Positions 1 to 5,318 of a stretch of DNA of 7,080 bases are shown here, in pieces. Position numbers and translations under genes: made by a program. The stretch comes from an uncultured Lachnospiraceae bacterium (GTDB taxonomy: Bacteria; Bacillota; Clostridia; Lachnospirales; Lachnospiraceae). The DNA lies in NCBI GenBank assembly GCA_900551115.1, contig URUY01000039.1, positions 1-7,080 on the forward strand, written 5' to 3'. The first letter of the stretch is position 1. Each line of letters begins with the position of its first letter. The notes below the pieces were generated by a model that worked only from the letters and a program-made list of their open reading frames with translations, was not told the DNA's origin and searched no databases.

Positions 1-203
1 TCTGATAATACCTCTTAAATAAACAGTAATAGAATAGTATAAAGTTGTTTTGATTATCTGTAAAATACAAAGAAATTTAAGGGCAAATAAACCGAAACTC
101 ATTTGTTCAGTTTTGCGTTATGCAGTATGAGAGATAATTGTCATAAAAGCCTTTAACTGCAATACTTTGTTAACCTTTTCTACCTTGCAAAAAGTGAAAC
201 TCA
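1..203. other. AT-rich stretch with no recognisable gene
   Basis: This stretch is AT-rich and stop-dense. I see no RNA gene, no clear promoter pair and no terminator in it. It lies directly upstream of a decayed acetyltransferase and may hold degraded N-terminal sequence of that gene, but the frame leading into position 204 is closed by stops just upstream and nothing in it is recognisable as protein. Confidence 0.5.
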
Positions 204-609
204 ATGCTGTGTTTTTGCTATGTTGCTTGTGATGTCAGTATTACGCTTGCTGAACAAACAAGCACAATCCATGAAAAACTAGGCTCTTTTGCTAAGGTAC
301 TGTTACTTGTAGATGGGAATTTACTATATGCATTCTGTACGATATCAGAGAAAAAATATGATATCGATTCGCAATTTAGTCCATGGATAGGATTTGTTTA
401 TACTTTTCCAGAATACCGCGGAAAACATTATTCAAACTTATTGCTGTGTTATGTAGAAAAAGCAGCATCTGCATATGGATTTGAAAATACATATATTTCA
501 ACAAAACATTTTCTCGAAAAGAGAGAACTAATTTAATTTCCCGGAATTTGAGAGAAATAAAACTAGCATTGTATATGAGAAGAAAGCAAAAGAATATGGA
601 GAGTCCAAA
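204..609 (+). pseudogene. Remnant of a GNAT-family N-acetyltransferase, missing its N-terminus and broken near its C-terminus
   Basis: The open part (204-536, 110 codons) carries the core of a GNAT acetyltransferase, a family that moves an acetyl group from acetyl-CoA to an amine. Residues 33-46 (LLLVDGNLLYAFCT) fit the central strands. PWIGFVYTFPEYRG followed by KHYSNLLLCYVEKA (about residues 60-87) fits the acetyl-CoA-binding motif A. ENTYISTKH at about 94-102 normally precedes a LYEKYGF-type segment, but here the reading frame goes into FLEKRELI and a stop. After the stop, another frame (about 550-609) reads FERNKTSIVYEKK, which resembles the usual tail of this family, so a frameshift or small deletion is likely. 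Roughly 30 or more N-terminal residues expected for the family are missing. The ATG at 204 has no convincing ribosome site and its first residues look unlike the family. Substrate unknown. A short functional protein is possible but less likely. Confidence 0.6.
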
Positions 610-1068
610 ATGAGTATAAGAAAAGCCAGTTTATCGGATTTAAATATAGTATATAAAATTACAGAGGTAACAATATCTGAAATATATCCACATTACTATT
701 CTAAGGGAGCCGTAGAGTTTTTTCTTACACATCATAATGAAAAAAATATTGCCAATGATATTGAGCAAAATAAAGTTTTTCTTTGTCTTGATATGGAACA
801 GAATATTGTAGGGACAGTTACAATAAAGGATAATGAGATATGCCGTTTATTTGTTCTTCCTCAATGTCAAAAAAACGGGTATGGTACAGAAATGCTTGAC
901 TATGCTGAAAAAATTATTTTGGGAGAGTACTTCAGTATTACACTAGACGCTTCGCTGCCAGCAAAAAGAATATATCAAAAAAGGGGATATAAATCTACAG
1001 AATTTAACATGATTGCAACAATGTATGATGATTTTTTGTGTTATGATGTTATGGTTAAGGAAATCTAA
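610..1068 (+). CDS. GNAT-family N-acetyltransferase, intact
   Basis: This is a 152-residue protein of normal length for a single GNAT domain. Members transfer an acetyl group from acetyl-CoA to small amines, antibiotics or protein N-termini; the substrate here cannot be told. The N-terminus (IRKASLSDLNIVYKI) is the usual first strand and helix. Motif A lies at about residues 78-100, with the acetyl-CoA pyrophosphate loop at Q87-KNGYG (the Q/RxxGxG/A pattern). ITLDASLPAKRIYQKRGYK at about 110-128 is the motif B region, where the helix and the RGY turn close the fold. The start is supported by GGAG at 598-601, 8 bases before the ATG. The gene begins immediately after the remains of another GNAT gene. 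Base composition is low in GC compared with the housekeeping genes to the right, consistent with acquired accessory DNA. Confidence 0.85.
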   Translation: MSIRKASLSDLNIVYKITEVTISEIYPHYYSKGAVEFFLTHHNEKNIANDIEQNKVFLCLDMEQNIVGTVTIKDNEICRLFVLPQCQKNGYGTEMLDYAEKIILGEYFSITLDASLPAKRIYQKRGYKSTEFNMIATMYDDFLCYDVMVKEI

Positions 1069-1234
1069 GACTGAAGAAAGATATGAAAACTATTAAAATA
1101 TTTAAACCATGTTTTTTTATCTTTTTGGAGTATTTTATCTTCAAAGAAGCGAAGCGGAGTTAAAAAGGTTTATAATGCCGTAAGCAGAAAATAAAAAGGA
1201 AGTTTAAACGGAGAACATGGAGTGAAAAACTGAC

Positions 1235-1717
1235 ATGAAGGATATACTTTTTAAAACCAACGACTACATATTTAGTTACCGTGTTGCCGGAATATGCATA
1301 CAAAACGGTAAGGTACTTTTACAGAAACCGGCGAATGATGATGGATATGCTTTCCCCGGCGGTCATTCGGTACTGGGTGAGACAAACGAAGCAACCTTGA
1401 TTCGTGAATTTAAGGAAGAAACAGGCGCTGAAATATCTGTTGGTGAATTGAAGTGGGTTGCTGAGATATTTTTTCCATGGGGAAATAAGCCATGCCATCA
1501 AATCTGCCTGTATTATATGATTGAAATTAAGACTTCCGACATTCCGGAAAGGGGTAATTTTACCGCAAAAGAACACCTTGAAGGCCGGGAGTCTGAGCTG
1601 GAATTTTATTGGATTCCGTTGGATGAAATCAAAAATATCAAAGTATACCCAACAAATGCAGTTGACTTACTGGGTAAGCTGGAAGCCGGTGTAGCGCATT
1701 TTGTGTACAGAGAATAA
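1235..1717 (+). CDS. NUDIX hydrolase (MutT-like), substrate unknown
   Basis: This 160-residue protein has a perfect Nudix box, GX5EX7REUXEEXGU, at residues 43-65: G43, E49, R57-E58, E61-E62 and G64. These glutamates bind the divalent metal that hydrolyses a nucleoside diphosphate linked to another moiety. It opens with SYRVAGICIQNGKVLLQ (about 14-30), the strand typical of the MutT-like fold, and ends after a strand region FYWIPLDEI near residue 130. The substrate could be an oxidised nucleotide, a sugar nucleotide or a similar compound; the sequence does not decide. The nearest ribosome site is GGAG at 1219-1222, 12 bases before the ATG, which is rather far; another GGAG lies near 1210. It is flanked by an acetyltransferase and an arsenate reductase remnant, so it looks like an independent accessory gene. 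A TATAAT at 1171-1176 could be its -10 element, but I find no matching -35. Confidence 0.88.
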   Translation: MKDILFKTNDYIFSYRVAGICIQNGKVLLQKPANDDGYAFPGGHSVLGETNEATLIREFKEETGAEISVGELKWVAEIFFPWGNKPCHQICLYYMIEIKTSDIPERGNFTAKEHLEGRESELEFYWIPLDEIKNIKVYPTNAVDLLGKLEAGVAHFVYRE

Positions 1718-1752
1718 TTTAGGAATTCCAATTTAAAGGAGAAAACCAGGAT

Positions 1753-2003
1753 ATGAAAGTTGAAAGGTGTGTAAAGGAAGTACTGGATGAAATGGAAAGA
1801 AGAGGGCGAAAATGTCCGGAGCCACATGCGGCCAGTGGGGTGTGTGGGGTTCGGCTTCTTCCGTTGATGCAGTACGGATTATGAAAGATATGTACGGTAT
1901 TGATATGGAGCTGACACAGTATTCCAAGCTGCTTTCTGAGATACCGCCTGTAGATATTGTTATCACAATGGGATGCAATGTAGATTCCGCAAGCAGCTTG
2001 TAA
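1753..2003 (+). pseudogene. Remnant of an ArsC-type (low-molecular-weight phosphatase fold) arsenate reductase
   Basis: The frame at 1812-2003 encodes 63 residues whose middle, DAVRIMKDMYGIDMELTQYS then KLLSEIPPVDIVITMGCNV, is recognisable as the central and C-terminal half of the thioredoxin-coupled arsenate reductase family. These enzymes reduce arsenate to arsenite with an N-terminal CxxxxxR phosphate loop and later catalytic cysteines. The N-terminal loop (typically VHNSCRSQ) is absent, and the frame stops at DSASSL straight after MGCNV, where the family normally continues with CPYLPC and a DPTG segment. A good ribosome site (AAAGGAG, 1735-1741) precedes an ATG at 1753 that opens a different frame, ending at 1884 after 43 residues (starts MKVERCVKEVLDEMERRGRK), which I do not recognise. 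The locus therefore looks like a start region fused out of frame to an arsC core. No arsR, arsB or acr3 is nearby. Loss of all catalytic elements makes arsenate reduction very unlikely. A short expressed protein is not excluded. Confidence 0.65.
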
Positions 2004-2033
2004 ACAGCAAGTCTGTAAATCATATGTGAATAA

Positions 2034-2061
2034 TTTCCATATTTTGTCCATATATTATAAT
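2034..2061 (+). promoter_or_regulatory. Probable sigma-A promoter of the coiled-coil gene
   Basis: A perfect TATAAT at 2056-2061 is preceded by TTTCCA at 2034-2039 (four of six matches to TTGACA) with a 16-base spacer. The predicted transcript would start near 2068, a few bases before the AGGAGG of the next gene, giving a very short leader. This is sequence matching only. Confidence 0.55.
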
Positions 2062-2086
2062 AGTTAAAATTTTTAGGAGGAAAAAT

Positions 2087-2326
2087 ATGGCAAGAGGACA
2101 GAGAAAACCCATTGAAGAAAAAATTTGTGAAAAGGAAGAAGTGATTGCAGGCTTAAAGGCTCGTATCCAGTCAGAAGAACGGGAACTGGAGGAGCTTAAA
2201 AAGGAAAAGCAAAATAAAGAGATTGCGCTGATTACATCCATGCTTGCGGAAGCCAATATCAGTATTGACGAGGCAAAGGAAATTATAGAGCAGCATATTT
2301 TGGGTGCGGTGGCAGAAACGGCCTAA
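2087..2326 (+). CDS. Small coiled-coil protein of unknown function
   Basis: This 79-residue protein is soluble and strongly charged. It begins with a basic patch (MARGQRKP), continues with a long heptad-like helix rich in E, K, L and I from about residue 9 to 46 (EEKICEKEEVIAGLKARI, then EELEELKKEK), and ends with a second short helix (ISIDEAKEIIEQHI, about 57-70). I see no membrane segment, metal site or catalytic motif. The start is secure: a perfect AGGAGG at 2075-2080 lies 6 bases before the ATG, with a promoter-like pair just upstream. From general knowledge, short proteins opening with a similar MxRGQRK plus coiled coil occur in Clostridia, often near mobile elements; I cannot confirm a family name. 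It may form dimers or bind nucleic acid or a partner protein through the basic N-terminus, but that is inference. It stands alone, 90 bases before ispF, with no clear terminator between them. Confidence 0.75.
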   Translation: MARGQRKPIEEKICEKEEVIAGLKARIQSEERELEELKKEKQNKEIALITSMLAEANISIDEAKEIIEQHILGAVAETA

Positions 2327-2405
2327 GCATATGTTTTGTAAGATAAGAGTAGTATTTGAGGCGGCAATGTGCTAGACTGTTTTAGTAAAAGCTTCAGATA
2401 AATGT

Positions 2406-2410
2406 GGAGG
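2406..2410 (+). promoter_or_regulatory. Ribosome binding site that sets the ispF start
   Basis: GGAGG lies 6 bases before the ATG at 2417. An upstream in-frame ATG at 2402 overlaps this site and would add five residues (MWRIK) not expected in the family, so 2417 is the better start. The chosen N-terminus, MRIGMGYDVH, matches the standard start of IspF. Confidence 0.85.
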
Positions 2411-2416
2411 ATTAAG

Positions 2417-2974
2417 ATGCGTATAGGAATGGGATATGATGTACACAGGCTCGCAGAAAACAGGGCACTTATTATAGGCGGCGTTACGATACCCTGGGAA
2501 AAGGGGCTTCTGGGCCATTCGGATGCAGACGTGCTTTTACATGCAATTATGGACGCACTGTTAGGAGCGGCAGCACTTGGCGATATCGGCAAGCATTTCC
2601 CGGATACCGACCCGGCTTACGAAGGGATTTCTTCCCTTAAGCTGTTAAAGGAAGTGGGAAAGCTTCTCACAGAAAACTGCTTTTTGATTGAAAATATTGA
2701 TGCTACCATTATTGCACAGGCGCCGAAAATGCGTCCCTATATAGACACTATGCGGGAAAATATTGCACGGGAACTGGAAATTGATATTTCTCAGGTAAAT
2801 GTAAAGGCAACAACAGAAGAAGGACTTGGTTTTACCGGTACAGGCGGGGGTATTTCTTCCCAGGCAATCTGTATGCTGACGACGCCCAGAGAGCTTTATG
2901 CATCAGATGTGACAGAGAGTAAAGGCGCAGAGATGGCAGGCTGTGCGGGCTGCAGCGGATGTACAAGAGCATAG
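2417..2974 (+). CDS. ispF: 2-C-methyl-D-erythritol 2,4-cyclodiphosphate synthase (IspF) with a cysteine-containing tail
   Basis: IspF converts CDP-methylerythritol 2-phosphate to methylerythritol cyclodiphosphate with release of CMP, the fifth step of the MEP isoprenoid pathway, in the cytosol as a trimer. The metal ligands D8, H10 and H42 are present, as are GHSDAD (33-38), the ALGDIGKHFPDTDP segment (53-66), IIAQAPKM (98-105) and TTEEGLGFTG (132-141), which supplies T133 and E135 at the CDP-side metal. Residue numbers match the Escherichia coli enzyme without gaps over this range. Two points are unusual. The E. coli pair R142 and E149 at the trimer's central cavity is T142 and Q149 here. 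The protein is 185 residues rather than about 159 because of a tail ending MAGCAGCSGCTRA (cysteines 176, 179, 182). ispD is not adjacent; cysS follows downstream after its own promoter. All catalytic residues I can check are intact, so activity is expected. Confidence 0.96.
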   Translation: MRIGMGYDVHRLAENRALIIGGVTIPWEKGLLGHSDADVLLHAIMDALLGAAALGDIGKHFPDTDPAYEGISSLKLLKEVGKLLTENCFLIENIDATIIAQAPKMRPYIDTMRENIARELEIDISQVNVKATTEEGLGFTGTGGGISSQAICMLTTPRELYASDVTESKGAEMAGCAGCSGCTRA

Positions 2975-3034
2975 GGCCAGCAGAAAGCGGTATTGCAATA
3001 AGCAGAATGCAGCAGATATAAAAGCATAATGCAG

Positions 3035-3063
3035 TTGACAAAAGGCGGAAATTTGCTTATTCT
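3035..3063 (+). promoter_or_regulatory. Consensus sigma-A promoter of the cysS operon
   Basis: A perfect TTGACA (3035-3040), an ideal 17-base spacer and TATTCT (3058-3063; five of six matches) make this the strongest promoter in the window. The predicted start is near 3070, just where the T-box leader begins. It separates cysS transcription from ispF. Confidence 0.88.
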
Positions 3064-3212
3064 ACTAATAGATAAAGAGAGAAAGACTGCGAACAGAGAG
3101 AGTAGCTTATACAAGGGCAAAAGAGAGGATTCATCAAAGGCTGAAAGTGAATCCGGCAGGAGGATAAGGGAAGTGCATCTGGGAGTCGGCTGCAGGAAGG
3201 TATTCATTACGG

Positions 3213-3270
3213 GAACGGTACAGAGCTGAAACGGTATAGAACTGAAACGGCAGACTGTAAACGGTATAAG
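3213..3270 (+). repeat. Four near-repeats of an AAACGG unit in the T-box linker
   Basis: Between stem I and stem III of the T-box leader the core ACGG recurs at 3215, 3231, 3247 and 3261 (spacings 16, 16 and 14), each in a similar context: GAACGGTACAGAGCT, GAAACGGTATAGAACT, GAAACGGCAGACTGT and AAACGGTATAAGG. The first two are the most alike. This could be local duplication in the stem II region. Confidence 0.6.
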
Positions 3271-3350
3271 GGATAACCGGGTATGGCAGCACGGGGCATA
3301 CGTTATATGCTGAGAGGGGAAGGCAGTGCCTTCAAGAAGAGTGGAACCAC

Positions 3351-3397
3351 GGATAAATTCGTCTCTTTACGGGAGATGGGTTTATCCTTTTTATTTT
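3351..3397 (+). terminator. Intrinsic terminator of the cysS T-box leader
   Basis: GGATAAA (3351-3357) pairs with TTTATCC (3381-3387). Inside it CGTCTC (3360-3365) pairs with GAGATG (3373-3378, one G-U pair), closing a short loop. The run TTTTTATTTT follows at 3388-3397. Its 5' arm begins within the last bases of the T-box core, so antiterminator and terminator exclude each other, as expected. Confidence 0.92.
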
Positions 3398-3421
3398 GTA
3401 TGGAAAATGTTATAAACAGAC

Positions 3422-3426
3422 GGAGG
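3422..3426 (+). promoter_or_regulatory. Ribosome binding site that sets the cysS start
   Basis: GGAGG lies 8 bases before the ATG at 3435. The open frame extends back to a TTG at 3396, but that codon is within the terminator's T-run and would add 13 residues unlike the family, so 3435 is the start. Confidence 0.88.
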
Positions 3427-3434
3427 TTTACGAT

Positions 3435-4850
3435 ATGGAAAACAGACTGACAATGTACAATTCACTTACCAAAAAGGAAGAGCTGTTTGTGCCCAATGAG
3501 GACGGAAAGGTGGCAATGTATACCTGCGGACCTACCGTATATCATTTTGCGCATATCGGCAATCTGAGAAGCTATATTATGGAAGATTTACTGGAGAAGA
3601 CCCTGCGGTATCTTCAGTATGACGTAAAGCGCGTGATGAATATTACGGATGTGGGACACCTGTCCAGTGATGCGGATACCGGCGAGGATAAAATGCTGAA
3701 AGGCGCCAGGAGAGAGCATAAGACGGTAATGGAAATTGCAAAGTTCTATACGGACGCTTTTTTCGAGGATTGCCGCAGATTAAACATTAAGCGTCCTGAT
3801 GTGGTAGAACCGGCAACCAACTGTATTGCAGAATTTATCCATATGGTAAGCGTACTCTTAGAAAAAGGCTATGCCTATGAAATGGGCGGCAATATTTATT
3901 TTGATACCTCAAAACTGGATAACTACCATGTATTTTCCGGTCAGACGGAGGAGGAGCTTTTAGTAGGCGTCAGGGATGATGTGGAAGAGGACGAAAATAA
4001 GAAAAATAAGAGCGATTTTGTGCTTTGGTTTACCAAATCCAAATTTGAAGATCAGGAATTAAAGTGGGAAAGCCCCTGGGGCATGGGATATCCCGGATGG
4101 CATATTGAATGCTCCTGCATCAGCATGAAGCATCTGGGCGAATATATGGATATCCATTGTGGCGGCGTGGACAATATTTTCCCTCACCATACCAATGAAA
4201 TTGCCCAGAGTGAAGCTTATCTGGGACATAAATGGTGTAATTACTGGTTCCACGTACATCACTTAAACGACAAAACAGGTAAGATGAGCAAGTCCAAGGG
4301 AGATTTCCTGACAGTATCACTTTTGGAGGAGAAGGGCTATAATCCCCTGGTTTACAGGCTGTTCTGCTTACAGTCCCACTATCGGAAGCCTCTTGCGTTT
4401 TCCTACGAGGTACTGGATAACATGACAACGGCGTACAATAAGCTGGTAAAGCGGATTGCGGATTTATCTGAGAACGGAGAAGTAGAGCAGGATAAGTTTG
4501 CAGAATTTAAAAAGCGTTTTGAGGATGCATTATGTGATGATCTCAATTCCTCCATGGCGCTTACCGTTTTATATGAAATGCTGAAGGCAGATATGAGCGA
4601 CAGGACGAAAAGGGCGCTTGTAAAGAGCTATGATGAGGTACTTTCCCTTGACCTTTTAAACGCAAAGGAAACTCCGGCAGAAGAAGTGGATAATGAACTG
4701 GAAAGCTATGTGCTTTTAAAGATTGAGGAAAGAAAAGCAGCTAAAAAGGAAAAGGATTTTGCAAAAGCGGATGCTATCCGGGCAGAGCTGCTTGAAAAAG
4801 GGATTGTGCTTGAGGATACAAGAGAGGGCGTAAAATGGAAGAAGGCTTAA
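3435..4850 (+). CDS. cysS: Cysteinyl-tRNA synthetase
   Basis: CysRS activates cysteine with ATP and loads it on tRNA-Cys. It is a class I cytosolic enzyme, usually monomeric in bacteria. The protein has 471 residues, close to the usual 460-470. The Rossmann catalytic core shows TCGPTVYHFAHIGN (30-43) with the HIGH-type motif HIGN at 40-43. The expected zinc ligands that discriminate cysteine are C31, C226 (in WHIECS), and H251 and E255 (in FPHHTNE). The second ATP motif KMSKS is at 283-287. A DALR-type helical domain follows, with DDLN at 368-371, and the C-terminal segment DFAKADAIRAELLEKGIVLE is the typical tail. Expression should be controlled by the cysteine T-box upstream. The last 16 bases overlap the next gene, mrnC, which suggests coupled translation. 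In Bacillus subtilis cysS is preceded by cysE and gltX; neither is present here. Confidence 0.98.
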   Translation: MENRLTMYNSLTKKEELFVPNEDGKVAMYTCGPTVYHFAHIGNLRSYIMEDLLEKTLRYLQYDVKRVMNITDVGHLSSDADTGEDKMLKGARREHKTVMEIAKFYTDAFFEDCRRLNIKRPDVVEPATNCIAEFIHMVSVLLEKGYAYEMGGNIYFDTSKLDNYHVFSGQTEEELLVGVRDDVEEDENKKNKSDFVLWFTKSKFEDQELKWESPWGMGYPGWHIECSCISMKHLGEYMDIHCGGVDNIFPHHTNEIAQSEAYLGHKWCNYWFHVHHLNDKTGKMSKSKGDFLTVSLLEEKGYNPLVYRLFCLQSHYRKPLAFSYEVLDNMTTAYNKLVKRIADLSENGEVEQDKFAEFKKRFEDALCDDLNSSMALTVLYEMLKADMSDRTKRALVKSYDEVLSLDLLNAKETPAEEVDNELESYVLLKIEERKAAKKEKDFAKADAIRAELLEKGIVLEDTREGVKWKKA

Positions 4851-5275
4851 GCCTTTTGGCTAAAATCAAACAGACTTTTTCAGTAAAAGAGGTGGATGTG
4901 CGTGCATATTCACCTCTTACGCTGGCATATATCGGCGATGCGGTTTATGATATTATTATCAGGACCGTGGTAGTGGAGCGTTCCAACAGGGCAGCCAATG
5001 AATTACATAAAAAGACCAGCAGCTTTGTAAAGGCGCAGACACAGGCAGCCATGGCGGAAGCTTTATGGGAGGCATTCTCCGAGGAGGAGGAGGCAGTTTA
5101 TAAAAGAGGGCGCAATGCCAAGTCCTATACAACTGCCAAAAATGCAAGCATTGCAGATTACAGAAAGGCAACGGGCTTAGAAGCCCTGATAGGTTATCTT
5201 TATCTGCAGGATAGAACGGATCGGGTTTTAGAGCTTGTGAAGGAAGGACTTTCGCGGATAGATATGGTTTTGTAG
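4835..5275 (+). CDS. mrnC: Mini-ribonuclease III (MrnC), 23S rRNA maturation
   Basis: MrnC is a dimeric RNase III-like nuclease without a double-stranded RNA-binding domain. In B. subtilis it trims the ends of 23S rRNA precursor with help from ribosomal protein L3. The 146-residue length fits. The signature helix SPLTLAYIGDAVYDI (about 26-40) contains the metal-binding acid D35, and the second catalytic acid is E116 in GLEALIGYLYL. ANELHKKTSSFVKAQTQA (about 54-71) and YKRGRNAK, typical of the family, lie between. There is no second domain, which separates it from full-length RNase III. The ATG lies inside the end of cysS, in another frame, with AGAGGG at 4823-4828, 6 bases ahead. The cysS-mrnC-rlmB order is the classic Firmicutes arrangement and confirms the call. 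Confidence 0.95.
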   Translation: MEEGLSLLAKIKQTFSVKEVDVRAYSPLTLAYIGDAVYDIIIRTVVVERSNRAANELHKKTSSFVKAQTQAAMAEALWEAFSEEEEAVYKRGRNAKSYTTAKNASIADYRKATGLEALIGYLYLQDRTDRVLELVKEGLSRIDMVL

Positions 5276-5318
5276 CAAGGTGGGTTAGTGAGGCATTTGT
5301 GTTAGAAAAGGAGCAGAT

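Larger units (their letters stand above)
3070..3397 (+). promoter_or_regulatory. T-box riboswitch specific for tRNA-Cys, controlling cysS
   Basis: T-box leaders bind a cognate tRNA through a specifier codon and test its free 3' end; uncharged tRNA stabilises an antiterminator and allows transcription. Stem I can be drawn: GACT 3085-3088 with AGTC 3184-3187, CAGA 3094-3097 with TCTG 3178-3181, CTTAT 3106-3110 with ATAAG 3164-3168, and a distal hairpin GGATTCA 3127-3133 with TGAATCC 3148-3154 around a 14-base loop. The AGTA of the loop-E motif is at 3101-3104, opposite GAAG and the specifier TGC at 3174-3176, a cysteine codon. A small hairpin at 3296-3310 (GCATA/TATGC) fits stem III. The T-box core GTGGAACCACGG lies at 3341-3352. 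Its TGGA (3342-3345) would pair with the tRNA 3' end UCCA, and tRNA-Cys has U at discriminator position 73. The leader ends in a terminator (3351-3397) and is followed by cysS, so cysteine starvation should raise cysS expression. The full fold was drawn by eye. Confidence 0.93.

Noticed and set aside
1171..1176. TATAAT before the NUDIX gene
   Set aside because: No -35 element at 16-18 bases; the closest, TTCAAA at 1140-1145, is 25 bases away. Kept only as a possible -10.
1719..2051. Minus-strand open frames opposite the arsC remnant
   Set aside because: The plus strand carries a recognisable protein core, while these frames have no recognisable motif and no ribosome site.
2975..3034. Terminator after ispF
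   Set aside because: Only a short palindrome (TATTGCAATA at about 2991-3000) is visible, with no GC-rich stem and no T-run.
3029..3229. Open frame of 66 codons on the plus strand
   Set aside because: It begins before the -35 of the cysS promoter and lies over stem I of the T-box leader; it has no ribosome site and its composition follows the RNA structure.
4059..4428. Minus-strand open frames inside cysS
   Set aside because: They are shadows of the cysS coding frame, in a region holding its zinc site and KMSKS motif.
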